A DNA stretch of 64,000 nt from Corallincola platygyrae (GTDB taxonomy: Bacteria > Pseudomonadota > Gammaproteobacteria > Enterobacterales > Neiellaceae): the NCBI RefSeq assembly GCF_039544265.1, contig NZ_BAABLI010000009.1, positions 62,001 to 126,000 on the forward strand. Reading direction: 5' to 3'. The number at the start of each line of letters is the position of its first letter. The first letter of the stretch is position 1. Below are positions 8,879 to 17,668 of this stretch, piece after piece. Both the position numbers and the translations under genes were made by a program. The notes beneath the pieces are model-generated. The model worked only from the letters and a program-made list of their open reading frames with translations. It was not told the origin of the DNA and ran no database searches.

Positions 8879-9097
8879 ATGTCATCACAGTCTCGAATCT
8901 GCCCTGAGTGCGAAGGCACAGGTATCTTCACTCTGGTGAGTCAACGCGGCATGGAAGGCTTGTACCGCGAGGTTATCGACTGTCCTGAGTGCCAGGGATC
9001 TGGTATTCAGCTTCAGCAACAGCACAAGTTGGTAAAGCCTCAATGGCAGACCATAAAGCACTCAGCGACTCCATCGCTTTCTGAAGCGGCTAAATAG
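8879..9097 (+). CDS. Small zinc-finger-like protein with two CPEC repeats
   Basis: A 72-residue soluble protein. Two copies of the DnaJ-type motif CxxCxGxG are visible, CPECEGTGI at residues 9-17 and CPECQGSGI at 34-42, which together can bind one zinc ion. The start ATG follows an AAAGGTGCGAC ribosome site. It stands alone between tdh and glpE with its own terminator. Proteins of this kind are often annotated as hypothetical or DnaJ-zinc-finger-like; there is no J domain, so it is not a chaperone by itself. A role in redox or metal handling is possible but not shown. Confidence 0.7.
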   Translation: MSSQSRICPECEGTGIFTLVSQRGMEGLYREVIDCPECQGSGIQLQQQHKLVKPQWQTIKHSATPSLSEAAK

Positions 9098-9130
9098 CAT
9101 TACTAAATAACTCTGTTGAGTTCTTGAAAG

Positions 9131-9152
9131 GAAGCGGTATCGCTTCTTTTTT
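9131..9152 (+). terminator. Rho-independent terminator of the zinc-finger gene
   Basis: GAAGCG (9131-9136) and CGCTTC (9141-9146) pair around GTAT and are followed by six T residues. It lies 34 bases after the stop codon at 9097. Confidence 0.88.
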
Positions 9153-9233
9153 CATTGTTTATCCCCATTTTTGCTAGGTGTTTATCAACACGAGTCTGGC
9201 GTACACTGCCTATGACTAATGGGTAGGTGTGGT

Positions 9234-9560
9234 ATGACTGACTTCCAACATATTGATATTGAAAAAACTAAGTCGATGCTTGAAGCCGGCGAAGCGTTGG
9301 TGGTGGATATCAGAGATGACGCTTCGTTTAGTGCTGCCCACATTCCAGACTCGATTCAATTGAGTAATGGCAACCTCGCTCGTTTCATGGCTGAGGCGGA
9401 TTTTGATAAGCCTTTAATCGTGACCTGTTACCACGGAATCAGCAGCCAGGGGGCGGCACAGTACCTGGCGCAACAGGGTTTTGAGCAGGTCTACAGCATG
9501 GACGGAGGTTTTGAAGCCTGGCGTCGCAGCTATCCATTCAACTCCCTCACAGAAGAGTAA
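9234..9560 (+). CDS. glpE: Thiosulfate sulfurtransferase GlpE (single-domain rhodanese)
   Basis: Moves sulfane sulfur from thiosulfate to cyanide or thiols in the cytoplasm. The 108-residue length and the order of motifs match E. coli GlpE: LVVDIRDDASFSAAHIPDS near the N-terminus, the active-site loop TCYHGISSQGAAQYL with the catalytic cysteine near residue 65, and YSMDGGFEAWRR at the end. The ATG at 9234 is preferred because AGGTG lies five bases upstream and E. coli GlpE starts equivalently; an ATG 15 bases earlier has no good site. glpG follows as in enterobacteria, but no glpD or glpR is here. Confidence 0.93.
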   Translation: MTDFQHIDIEKTKSMLEAGEALVVDIRDDASFSAAHIPDSIQLSNGNLARFMAEADFDKPLIVTCYHGISSQGAAQYLAQQGFEQVYSMDGGFEAWRRSYPFNSLTEE

Positions 9561-9635
9561 TACCAATCCGCATAAGAATGACCAAGGTCGTCGGCTGGGG
9601 CATAATGGGGTCTTGGTTTTCGATTTGGTGATGCT

Positions 9636-10502
9636 GTGATTGAGATAGCCACTCTTTCTTCTCCCCGAGCCGCTCAGGCATTTGTAGATTACATGGCAAC
9701 CAAGGGCGTTCGCTGTCAGCTTGGCTCGGCCCCTGAAGGGGTCGCCTTGATTCTGCTGGATCCCGAACATGAACAGCGAGTGCGTGACGAGTTGCAGCAG
9801 TTTGCGGCGAACCCCAGTGATCCCAAATACCTGGCCGCGTCTTGGGAGCGTACTGATAACGCTGGCGCGCAACTTGATTATGGTGCCCCCGGCACGGGTT
9901 TAATGCGTAACTTCTTGCTGCATATCGGTCCGGTCAGCCTGATTGGTTTAATCATTTGTGTTGGTGTGTTTCTGCTCTCATCCATCGGCCTTCACCCCTA
10001 TGTTGCCTATTGGCTCAAGTTCTTCTCCTCTGTAGATGCTATGGCATCAATCGAACAGTGGCGTTGGCTGACCCCTGCGTTTATTCACTTCAGCTTTATG
10101 CACTTGGTTGGAAATGCGTTGTGGTGGTGGTATCTGGGCGGACAGTTAGAGCAGCGTGAAGGTAGTCGTGTACTACTTTTGCTGTTTTTAATGACAGCCG
10201 CAATTCCTAATCTGGCGCAGTTTATGTTGAGTGGCCCCAATTTCGGAGGGCTTTCGGGTGTGGTTTATGGGCTGTTTGGCTACTTCTGGGTCCGTGGCAT
10301 GATGGCACCTAATGTGGGCTTGGGTTTAACTCCAGGTTTAACAGGATTCATGCTTATTTGGCTGGTGATAGGCTTTCTGGGTTGGTTCGGTCCACCCATG
10401 GCCAATATGGCGCATTTTGGTGGCCTGATTGTAGGAGCGGGTTATGCCGCTACCCGCAGTATCAATGGCAAGTCGAATAAAGATCAGGACATCGCCGTTT
10501 GA
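9636..10502 (+). CDS. glpG: Rhomboid intramembrane serine protease GlpG
   Basis: Inner-membrane protease that cuts substrates within or near their membrane segments. The N-terminal cytoplasmic domain (about residues 1-70, AAQAFVDYMATKG and YLAASWE) resembles E. coli GlpG. It is followed by a six-helix rhomboid core with HFSFMHLVGNALWWWYLGG, the catalytic serine in GGLSGVVYGLFGY, and the catalytic histidine in ANMAHFGGLIVG. The start is a GTG; no in-frame ATG lies near. Total length is 288 residues. It is probably cotranscribed with glpE (75-base gap) and ends before a strong bidirectional terminator. Confidence 0.95.
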   Translation: MIEIATLSSPRAAQAFVDYMATKGVRCQLGSAPEGVALILLDPEHEQRVRDELQQFAANPSDPKYLAASWERTDNAGAQLDYGAPGTGLMRNFLLHIGPVSLIGLIICVGVFLLSSIGLHPYVAYWLKFFSSVDAMASIEQWRWLTPAFIHFSFMHLVGNALWWWYLGGQLEQREGSRVLLLLFLMTAAIPNLAQFMLSGPNFGGLSGVVYGLFGYFWVRGMMAPNVGLGLTPGLTGFMLIWLVIGFLGWFGPPMANMAHFGGLIVGAGYAATRSINGKSNKDQDIAV

Positions 10503-10553
10503 CCCTGTTGGGGAGTGAGCGTGGAAATCTCATTTGAATTCGATCGCGCGCAT

Positions 10554-10583
10554 AAAAAAAGCTGCCAACGGGCAGCTTTTTTT
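10554..10583. terminator. Bidirectional terminator between glpG and the fliL-like gene
   Basis: GCTGCC (10561-10566) pairs with GGCAGC (10571-10576) and is flanked by seven A residues on the left and seven T residues on the right. It can therefore end both the plus-strand glpG and the minus-strand gene that stops at 10600. Confidence 0.92.
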
Positions 10584-10599
10584 ATCGAACAGGAACACA

Positions 10600-11004
10600 T
10601 CAATGATAGATGTACTTGGTAAACAGCAGCTCAGCTGCCAGCTCCTGACCTGTTTCCTTCTTCAGTAACTGATTTACTGTGGTGAAACAGAGTTTACGGA
10701 TCTCTTCACGACCTGCCAGTGATTTCACGCGCTCTTCTGGCTGGCGACCTAACACATCCACCAAGGCGGCACGAAGCAGGGGAGCATGATGCTCCATGAT
10801 CTTCAGGTTATTTTCGCCCTCAACCATCAATTCGATAGTGACGCGGACAAAGCCGAGCTTTTTCCCTGTGCTGATATAGTTGGTGATAATGTCCGGCTCA
10901 AAGCCGTAATACATAAAATTACCGCCTTCAGCCTGGGCCGCTTTGGAGGTCAGGCCAAACACCATGCTCATGCATATAGCCACAATTAGATGGCGAAACT
11001 TCAC
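10600..11004 (-). CDS. FliL-like exported protein outside a flagellar cluster
   Basis: From a GTG at 11004 (site GGGAGAGA eight to nine bases upstream) the product is 134 residues and starts with a clean signal sequence, KFRHLIVAICMSMVFGLTSKAAQA. Longer readings to 11058 would put 18 polar residues before the signal. The rest resembles the periplasmic part of FliL: PDIITNYISTGKKLGFVRVTIELMV, HHAPLLRAALVDVLGRQ and the C-terminal LLKKETGQELAAELLFTKYIYH, which matches the FliL ending pattern. FliL stabilises flagellar stator and rotor function, but no flagellar genes surround it. It may be a non-flagellar paralogue, or act at a distance. Confidence 0.72.
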   Translation of the reverse strand: MKFRHLIVAICMSMVFGLTSKAAQAEGGNFMYYGFEPDIITNYISTGKKLGFVRVTIELMVEGENNLKIMEHHAPLLRAALVDVLGRQPEERVKSLAGREEIRKLCFTTVNQLLKKETGQELAAELLFTKYIYH

Positions 11005-11193
11005 TTCTTCTCTCTCCCGAATATCAAATCGAGCTAATTGTTGTCGATTATTTTGCAAAGTCTAAAGGGGAAGCTGCGCAACGCCAAGTGTTAGTCCCAG
11101 AAAAGTGTGGATATCTTTTGTTCACTGACAACTAAACTCGCTTGTGGCTTCCTGTTACTATATCGGCGTTTATTGACCAAAATTTAGTATCAA

Positions 11194-11763
11194 GTGACAC
11201 AACCTGCTAAAAACTTTACTTTTCCTGTTGGCTTTCAGATGCAGTGGCAGGCGCCAGCCTGTCTTGAAGATGCGGATGAGGCGGTGACAGACTGGTTACT
11301 TGATCAAACCTCGTTGACCGCACGCTTAAAGCAACAATGCCAAACATTCACTGTCAAAGTGCTGGGTGAGGGAGTGCAGGCATTTACGCCCGACGAACAG
11401 ATCCTTTTGCACTGCCGGGGACAACGTGGTTTTGTCCGTGAGGTTGTTCTGCTGTGCGATGATCGACCTTGGGTTTTTGCCCGCACTGTAGTCCCTAGCG
11501 CCACTCTCGAGCGAGGCAAAGAGCTGGGTCAACTTGGCTCTAAGCCCCTTGGCGCTTTGCTTTTTTCTACTCCAGGCATGTCCCGGGACCTGGTGGAATT
11601 TACTCAGTTGTCATCTGAGCATGGGCTGAATCAGTTGGCATTAGCCGAAGGTGCTCAAGCTAAACCACGTGAGCTGTGGGGCCGACGTTCTCGCTTTTGT
11701 CTGCCCGCTGGGGAGCTGTTGCTCTCGGAGATTTTTCTGCCTGATTGTCAGGCTTATCGATAG
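11194..11763 (+). CDS. ubiC: Chorismate-pyruvate lyase
   Basis: Removes pyruvate from chorismate to give 4-hydroxybenzoate, the first committed step of ubiquinone synthesis. At 189 residues it is slightly longer than E. coli UbiC (165). Recognisable family segments are DQTSLTARLKQQC, the centre PWVFARTVVPSATL, LGSKPLGALLF, and the C-terminal WGRRSRFCLPAGELLLSEIF followed by LPDCQAY. The start is GTG at 11194. It is followed after 10 bases by ubiA, the next enzyme of the pathway, so the two form an operon. Confidence 0.93.
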   Translation: MTQPAKNFTFPVGFQMQWQAPACLEDADEAVTDWLLDQTSLTARLKQQCQTFTVKVLGEGVQAFTPDEQILLHCRGQRGFVREVVLLCDDRPWVFARTVVPSATLERGKELGQLGSKPLGALLFSTPGMSRDLVEFTQLSSEHGLNQLALAEGAQAKPRELWGRRSRFCLPAGELLLSEIFLPDCQAYR

Positions 11764-11773
11764 GAATCACTTG

Positions 11774-12652
11774 ATGGATACCCGCCGCCTATCCGCCTAT
11801 GGTCGACTGATGAGAGTGGATCGTCCCATCGGTACCTTGCTGTTGCTATGGCCAACACTTTGGGCGCTGTTAATGGCGGCAGAGGGATTGCCTAGTCTGC
11901 ATTTGGCTCTTGTGTTTGGTGCCGGCGTATTCTTGATGCGCTCCGCGGGATGTGTGATTAACGACTTTGCAGATCGCAAATTCGATGGTCATGTAAAACG
12001 CACTGCCCAAAGACCCTTGGTGACGGGCGAGGCCACCGCGAAAGAAGCTATATGGCTGTTTGTTGGACTCTGTCTTGTCGCGTTTTTACTGGTGCTTACG
12101 CTTAACACCTTTACGATCATATTAAGCGTTGGCGGAGTGCTGCTGGCGGCCGTGTATCCATTTACCAAGCGGTTTACTCATCTTCCCCAGTTTGCACTCG
12201 GTGCAGCATTTAGCTGGGCTATCCCTATGGCCTTTGCTGCTGTTCAGGGGCAAGTGCCTGCCTATGCCTGGTTACTGTTCGTTGCCAATCTTTGTTGGAC
12301 GGTTGCGTACGACACGCTATACGCCATGGTGGACCGTGATGACGACGAGAAGGTTGGTATCAAATCTACGGCGCGCCTGTTTGGACGTTTCGACCTGCTT
12401 GCAGTGGGTTTGCTTCAAAGCGCTACTCTGGTACTGCTTTTGGTGCTATTCAAGCAACTTGAATTGAGCTGGCCGGCCTGGCTTTCTTTGGCAGTTGCCG
12501 CGTTTCTCTTTGTGCGACAGCAGACTCAGGTCAAAGGCCGGGACAGAGATGCCTGCTTTAACGCATTTTTGGCCAACAACAGTGTGGGATGGGTTATTTC
12601 GCTGGGATTAGCGGCCAGTTATCTGGCGCCCGCTTGGTTTTTATCAGCTTGA
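11774..12652 (+). CDS. ubiA: 4-hydroxybenzoate octaprenyltransferase
   Basis: Inner-membrane prenyltransferase that attaches the polyprenyl tail to 4-hydroxybenzoate. The two aspartate-rich prenyl-diphosphate/magnesium sites are clear: NDFADRKFD near residue 68 and YDTLYAMVDRDDD near residue 188. About eight hydrophobic helices are present. The ATG at 11774 (AGGA eight bases upstream) gives 292 residues, close to the 290 of E. coli; the longer open frame upstream overlaps ubiC and is not protein-like. It lies immediately behind ubiC and before a bidirectional terminator. Confidence 0.96.
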   Translation: MDTRRLSAYGRLMRVDRPIGTLLLLWPTLWALLMAAEGLPSLHLALVFGAGVFLMRSAGCVINDFADRKFDGHVKRTAQRPLVTGEATAKEAIWLFVGLCLVAFLLVLTLNTFTIILSVGGVLLAAVYPFTKRFTHLPQFALGAAFSWAIPMAFAAVQGQVPAYAWLLFVANLCWTVAYDTLYAMVDRDDDEKVGIKSTARLFGRFDLLAVGLLQSATLVLLLVLFKQLELSWPAWLSLAVAAFLFVRQQTQVKGRDRDACFNAFLANNSVGWVISLGLAASYLAPAWFLSA

Positions 12653-12687
12653 AATTAGCTTTGGATTTTTATCTGTCCTGAGAAAAG

Positions 12688-12718
12688 AAAAAGGCTGCAA
12701 TAACAGGCAGCCTTTTTT
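12688..12718. terminator. Bidirectional terminator between ubiA and plsB
   Basis: GGCTGC (12693-12698) pairs with GCAGCC (12707-12712). It is flanked by AAAAA on the left and six T residues on the right, between two convergent genes. Confidence 0.88.
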
Positions 12719-12744
12719 GTGATTGATAGTCGGTGTGTGACCTA

Positions 12745-15174
12745 TCAGGCCACCGCTTCTTCAATGGTTTGTGCAATCTCGGTTGCCAGCAACATGCTCA
12801 GTTGCTGATGCAGTGATGACAATCGTTGGTGATCACCATCTTCACCGATGTATCCCTGCTCACGCAGTGATGAGATAAAGATCGAGAATACCTTCTTATC
12901 AAAGAACTCAGGGGCGCTGATGCCATGCAAAGCAGAGAGTCTTTCTGCAATTTTCTGGCTGCTCGACTCTAGCTGCCCACGCTCCAAACTTGGGTTGCGT
13001 GTCAATTGAGCCAGCGTAATGCAGTATCTTTGCAGCGTTTCCTGAATTACGTTAGCAAGCAAGATCAGCTGATTACGCTTGCTGGATTGGTGCGGAGGCA
13101 CCTGCAACAGCTCGCCCTGTCGGATCAACAGCCCTAACTGCTCAAGTGCAGTCAGTTGCTGCTCAAACTGGGAAGACAGTGCTTCATCATCCCAATCCAT
13201 AAACAGCTCGGCCTTCAGCATCGGATAGACTTCGCACACCGTTCGCTTAAGTGATTCGACGCTGATCTGACGGTGACGCAGCACGTTACAGGCGATCAGG
13301 CTGGGCAGGGCAAACATATGGATAATGTTGTTGCGGTAATAGGTCATTAGTACCGCGTTTTTACCCTCGAGACTGATGATCTCTCCCAAGCCATCTTCCT
13401 GTACTGCAAATTTGTCCATCTCCAGAGCGTGAGTGACCAAACTGCTTGCGTCACCCTCAGGCAAGGTTGATTGCGGGTGATAGGGCACAGCTTTCGCCAA
13501 TGCCAGATAGAGAGTGATTTGTGCTTCAAGCGCTTTGCGGCTCAGCGAGCGTTGCTCGGCACAAAGCAGCGTAAGCGCACACAGGTTGATAGCATTAAGA
13601 GCACCCGCGTTGTTAATTTCACGCATCACACGCTGGCTGAGCTGATTAACCGTTGGGGTCAGCCAGCTCGGTTTTTGTGCTTCCAACTCATTGATAGAGT
13701 CGCGCCACTCAGGTGCATGCTGGTTCATAAAGCTGGTGAGCGGAATAGGGTCACCAAAGTTTACATAGCCTAAACCGAAGTTACGCAGCTTGCGTACGGC
13801 GCCGAGTACCTGCCAGGCGCTCTCTTTCTGTTTACGCTTGCCCTTAAGTTCCTTCATATAGGTGCCGATTTCCATTACGTGTTCATAGCCCAGATAAACG
13901 GGGACTAAAGTAATGGGGCGCTCACAGCCACCGCGTAGCAGTGTCTGTACTGTCATCGCCAGCATACCGGTTTTGGGTGGTAGCAGGCGTCCAGTACGAC
14001 TGCGGCCGCCTTCGGTGAAATATTCAACCGAATAGCCTTTCTGGAACAGTAGGGCCAGATACTCACGGAATACCGTGCTGTAGAGCTTGTTGCCTCGGAA
14101 CGAGCGGCGCATAAAGAACGCGCCACCACGGCGGAAAATGGGGCCCGCAGGCCAGAAATTCAGGTTAATACCCGCGGCGATATGCGGCGGTACCAAACCT
14201 TCGTAGTAGAGCACATAGCTAAGTAGCAGGTAGTCCATGTGGCTACGGTGGCAGGGCACATAAACCAGTTCATGGCCTGATTGCGCCAGGTTACGGACTT
14301 TTTCAGAATTATTAACTTTGATACCGCGATAGATGCGATTCCACAGCCAGGTCATAAAGCGGTCGAGAATGCGGATCAGATTGCTGGAATAGTTCGCAGC
14401 GATCTCGTCCATGTACTTAACCGCTTCCTCTTTGACGGCTTGTTCCGATTTACCCTTGGCCTGCACCTCATCATTGATCGCCTTGCGCATGGCGGGCGTG
14501 GTCAACAATTGCTGGAACATGGCCTGGCGGTCTGCAAGGCGAGGGCCTGTAACCATCAAACGCTGGCGATAGAAGTGCACGCGAGCGACACGAACGACGC
14601 GGTGCGCAGTGCGGTCATCAATACCAAAGTCGTTTGCCATACGGCGCAGTGACACGGGTTTGCTGAAACGGATAAAGCTATCGCGACCAAGGAACAGCAC
14701 CATGATCATTTTGCGGAACCAGTTGGGTGAGCCTTTATCACCTAATCCGGCCAGCAGAGAAGGTTTTTCATGGCCTGGCGCGCGTCCCCAGTAGATTCCT
14801 GTGGGTACCAGCTGAACATCCAGCTCTTCATCACGACGGTGGGCTTCAAGTAAGCTCAATACCTGCTTACGGAAGGGCAGATCAGCTTCCTCTTTGTTGA
14901 ACCAGCTTTTGGCTTGATCAACACAGATGATGCGAGACTGCAGGCGACCATTGATTTCTACCGGTTCAAATGGATCCGGCATCTCCAGCGCTGCACAGCG
15001 GCGGGCAAGGGCGACACGATCTGTGGCGCTATCTTCCTGCAGCACATAGATAACCGGCTTTTCAGGAACAAGCCCATGCTCTTCGATGGGGTTTTCGGGA
15101 ATGGGTGTGCCTTTTACCAGCAGACGGACAGGCCACTCCAGCAAAGAGTGATACCAACGCTTTCGCTCGGCCAT
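12745..15174 (-). CDS. plsB: Glycerol-3-phosphate acyltransferase PlsB
   Basis: Transfers an acyl chain from acyl-ACP or acyl-CoA to position 1 of glycerol 3-phosphate, the first step of phospholipid synthesis, at the inner membrane. The 809-residue length matches E. coli (about 806). Acyltransferase block I is VPCHRSHMDYLLLSYVLY near residue 308 (HxxxxD). Block II is GAFFMRRSFRGNKLY, block III VEYFTEGGRSRTGRLL, and block IV ITLVPVYLGYEHV. The preceding genes on the same strand form a lipid transporter, but a 90-base gap and distinct reading suggest its own promoter. Confidence 0.97.
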   Translation of the reverse strand: MAERKRWYHSLLEWPVRLLVKGTPIPENPIEEHGLVPEKPVIYVLQEDSATDRVALARRCAALEMPDPFEPVEINGRLQSRIICVDQAKSWFNKEEADLPFRKQVLSLLEAHRRDEELDVQLVPTGIYWGRAPGHEKPSLLAGLGDKGSPNWFRKMIMVLFLGRDSFIRFSKPVSLRRMANDFGIDDRTAHRVVRVARVHFYRQRLMVTGPRLADRQAMFQQLLTTPAMRKAINDEVQAKGKSEQAVKEEAVKYMDEIAANYSSNLIRILDRFMTWLWNRIYRGIKVNNSEKVRNLAQSGHELVYVPCHRSHMDYLLLSYVLYYEGLVPPHIAAGINLNFWPAGPIFRRGGAFFMRRSFRGNKLYSTVFREYLALLFQKGYSVEYFTEGGRSRTGRLLPPKTGMLAMTVQTLLRGGCERPITLVPVYLGYEHVMEIGTYMKELKGKRKQKESAWQVLGAVRKLRNFGLGYVNFGDPIPLTSFMNQHAPEWRDSINELEAQKPSWLTPTVNQLSQRVMREINNAGALNAINLCALTLLCAEQRSLSRKALEAQITLYLALAKAVPYHPQSTLPEGDASSLVTHALEMDKFAVQEDGLGEIISLEGKNAVLMTYYRNNIIHMFALPSLIACNVLRHRQISVESLKRTVCEVYPMLKAELFMDWDDEALSSQFEQQLTALEQLGLLIRQGELLQVPPHQSSKRNQLILLANVIQETLQRYCITLAQLTRNPSLERGQLESSSQKIAERLSALHGISAPEFFDKKVFSIFISSLREQGYIGEDGDHQRLSSLHQQLSMLLATEIAQTIEEAVA

Positions 15175-15264
15175 AGTGATAATTCAGTAACTTGTGAATA
15201 AGGTTGATGGGGCGGAAGATAGCAGAAATTCGCCCCGATGGCTTGTGTCTGAATCAGGCTTACG

Positions 15265-15864
15265 TCATTCCGCAAGCGGCATTTGGGCCAGTGCGCTGGC
15301 GATTTGCTCGCTAAGTTGCAGTAACAATTGGCTGTAGGCCTGGACTTTGCCTTCAGTCCCCGTTGCTGCGATCTCAGAGAATGAGAAGGCCTGATGTTTT
15401 AGCTCTTGGTGGGTTGCTGATAGCAATTGCCAGCTTCCCTGAAGCCTGGCCGCACCGTCGCTGCTTGCATCAAATCGGTCGACTGTAATTCTTATGGAGT
15501 GTTGCGGCTGCATGCCAACGACACCAAAAGAACGCAGGTGCTCAGAGCCCGTCAGCGTGGCCAGATTCTGCTTCACTATCAACGCTATCTCGGTATCGAG
15601 TTGTCCTGCCCACAGTTCATCGTCATGTATCTGGTAGGCGACATCGCTGTCACGGGAGACCATGCCCTGACGATTAAGGTAATCCGCCAGATAAACTGGA
15701 CCTACAGTCAACGCCAGCTCAGGGTTCGTAAATTTTGCTTCTGACGCTTCAGCGCTCAGCAGGTAGTAATTGGTGGGTACCGAACTACTACAACCGGTCA
15801 GTCCGGTTAGCATGGTTGAGATAAGTAATGTTGCAGTCAGTGCATGCTTGGCAAACCCTGACAT
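15265..15864 (-). CDS. PqiC-like outer-membrane lipoprotein of an MCE transporter
   Basis: Auxiliary lipoprotein of an MCE-type lipid transport system, expected at the inner face of the outer membrane. The start at 15864 (AGGAAG seven bases upstream) gives a lipoprotein signal ending in LTGLTGC, with the lipid-modified cysteine near residue 25, then SSSVPTNYYLLSA, the NYYxL signature of PqiC/YmbA proteins. In-frame starts at 15882 (ATG) and 15894 (GTG) are alternatives. The remainder is an ABC-type transport auxiliary domain (VGPVYLADYLNRQGMV, SIRITVDRFD). It is the last gene of the four-gene operon that starts at 18798. Confidence 0.82.
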   Translation of the reverse strand: MSGFAKHALTATLLISTMLTGLTGCSSSVPTNYYLLSAEASEAKFTNPELALTVGPVYLADYLNRQGMVSRDSDVAYQIHDDELWAGQLDTEIALIVKQNLATLTGSEHLRSFGVVGMQPQHSIRITVDRFDASSDGAARLQGSWQLLSATHQELKHQAFSFSEIAATGTEGKVQAYSQLLLQLSEQIASALAQMPLAE

Positions 15865-15897
15865 TGGCTTTCTTCCTTTCATCTCTGGTCTCACCCT

Positions 15898-16902
15898 CTA
15901 CTTACCAAAAACGACGGACTCGGGGCGTCGCTGCAAGGTGTCGATTAATGTTCTGGCACTTTTCAGTGTGGCGTTTAGCTGTTGTAGGCTTTGTTCCGCA
16001 GAGTGCTTAAGCTGTGAGTCATGATCTGCCAGAGACTGATAGGTCAGCAGCGTCGCTTCGGCCTGGGCTAGGGTGGCGTCTACCTTAGCGAGTGTTTCGG
16101 TGCTCTGTGCGATAGTTTTTTGGCCTTCGGCAACCAAGCCTTCCGCACTTTTACTTAGGCCTGACACATCCTTTGCTGTTTGCTCAAACGTACTTAACGT
16201 ACCCGAGAGTTGCGTTGTTAATGCTGGCATATCCCTATTAAGTTGCGCCAGCAAAACATTGAGTTCACGGCTGGCGTGATGCAAGTCAGCAAGACTCTCT
16301 TTCACTCCTTGGCTTTCGGTTAGCTGCCTGGTTTGCTCCAGAATAGCGTTGAGGTTATTGGCGATATCTTCAAGCGGTAGCTTGGCCACCTTCTCCATGG
16401 TTGACGAAAATGCCTGTCCAACAACTTCCAAGGCCGATGGCATGGTTGGGATCTGTGGGTATTTGAGATTACTTGGATGGAGTTCGCCTGATTGCATGGG
16501 CTCAAACTCGATCTGAACCATCAAACGACCGGTGACTAAACTTTGAGGCACCAGCTTAGCTCTCAATCCTTGGGTCGCACGCTCCATATCTTTATCTGCG
16601 ACACCCTCAAAAAACTCGTTCAACAAGTCAGAATTTACATCGACCAGCACTGGGACCAGGATCTGGCGGGTCTTGGTTGCATAGTGGATCCTTACATCAA
16701 CCACTTCGCCGATGGTGACACCCTGAAATGAGACTGGAGACCCTTTGACCAAGCCCTGAACGGAGCCCGGGAACACGACTAGATAACGCTCATAGGTTCT
16801 GAACAGGCGGTCTGAACTGAACATAATAATGCCCGCTACGAGCAGAGCTAACGCCGTTACTACAAACAATCCTATTTTTGCCGCGTTGGCATTTTGTCCC
16901 AT
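15898..16902 (-). CDS. MCE-domain (MlaD/PqiB-like) substrate-binding protein
   Basis: A 334-residue periplasmic protein anchored by one N-terminal helix (KIGLFVVTALALLVAGIIMF). It has a single MCE domain at about residues 40-125 (FPGSVQGLVKGSPVSFQGVTIGEVVDV) and then a long helical, coiled-coil-rich tail. MCE proteins form hexamers or tubes that carry lipids through the periplasm. It sits between the ATPase (4 bases upstream) and the lipoprotein (3 bases downstream by the longest reading), so it acts with them. Direction of transport and substrate cannot be read from the sequence; retrograde phospholipid transport by MlaFEDB is the nearest model. Confidence 0.9.
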   Translation of the reverse strand: MGQNANAAKIGLFVVTALALLVAGIIMFSSDRLFRTYERYLVVFPGSVQGLVKGSPVSFQGVTIGEVVDVRIHYATKTRQILVPVLVDVNSDLLNEFFEGVADKDMERATQGLRAKLVPQSLVTGRLMVQIEFEPMQSGELHPSNLKYPQIPTMPSALEVVGQAFSSTMEKVAKLPLEDIANNLNAILEQTRQLTESQGVKESLADLHHASRELNVLLAQLNRDMPALTTQLSGTLSTFEQTAKDVSGLSKSAEGLVAEGQKTIAQSTETLAKVDATLAQAEATLLTYQSLADHDSQLKHSAEQSLQQLNATLKSARTLIDTLQRRPESVVFGK

Positions 16903-16906
16903 TAGA

Positions 16907-17668
16907 TCAGGCCTCTTCTAATAATTCGCCCCGGCGCAAAAACATCTGCACCTTGGGGTCGTTGCAATCAGCTAACAGTTGATTTGGGTCGCCTTGGGCG
17001 ATCATGGTTTTTGTCTCTGGGTCGAGAAACACCGAGTTAGTACCAATAGCAAAGATACTGGCAAGCTCATGTGTCACCATGACGACGGTGGCCCCCAGGC
17101 TGTCCCTTAATTGTAGGATCAGGTCGTCAAGCAGTCGGGCGCTGACCGGGTCCAGTCCGGCGGAAGGTTCATCAAAAAACAGCACTTCCGGGTCCAGCGC
17201 AATGGCACGCGCAAGCGCTGCGCGTTTGCGCATGCCACCACTGATTTCAGATGGGTAATATTCACCAAACTCGGCCAAACCTACTAAAGCAAGTTTGAGC
17301 GCAATTACATCCCGAATATCTGAGGGGGTCAGGTCTGTGTAGGTTTCCAATGGCAGGGCGATGTTTTCAGCCAGGGTCATAGAGCTGATAAGTGCACCAG
17401 ACTGATAGGTGATACCAAACTTTTTCACCATGGATTGGCGGTACGCGAAGTCGCATTCCCACATCGCCTCGCCATTAAAAAGGATCTCTCCTCTGGCCGG
17501 GGTTAGCAGGCCGATCATATGCTTCATCAAGGTGCTTTTGCCGCAGCCACTGCCGCCCATGATGATAAAGATGTCGCCACGGCCAATGGTGAAGTCGAGA
17601 TCGCGCTGTATCAGCGTGCTGCCGTATGCCATGGTGAGGTCGCGAACTTCAATATGCGCCTGGGTCAT
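16907..17668 (-). CDS. MlaF-like ABC transporter ATPase
   Basis: A 253-residue nucleotide-binding subunit. Walker A is GGSGCGKSTLMKHM near residues 37-50, the signature is SEISGGMRKRAALARAIAL, Walker B is EVLFFDEPSAGLDPVSA, and the H-loop is MVTHELAS. The SGGMRKR signature and the overall sequence are typical of MlaF rather than of importers with SGGQ. The stop of the permease gene overlaps its start (17665-17668, ATGA), so permease and ATPase are translationally coupled. It powers the MCE lipid transporter encoded with it. Confidence 0.92.
   Translation of the reverse strand: MTQAHIEVRDLTMAYGSTLIQRDLDFTIGRGDIFIIMGGSGCGKSTLMKHMIGLLTPARGEILFNGEAMWECDFAYRQSMVKKFGITYQSGALISSMTLAENIALPLETYTDLTPSDIRDVIALKLALVGLAEFGEYYPSEISGGMRKRAALARAIALDPEVLFFDEPSAGLDPVSARLLDDLILQLRDSLGATVVMVTHELASIFAIGTNSVFLDPETKTMIAQGDPNQLLADCNDPKVQMFLRRGELLEEA

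Noticed and set aside
11651..11773. Longer N-terminus for UbiA
   Set aside because: The extension overlaps ubiC out of frame, has no family similarity and the ATG at 11774 restores the standard length.
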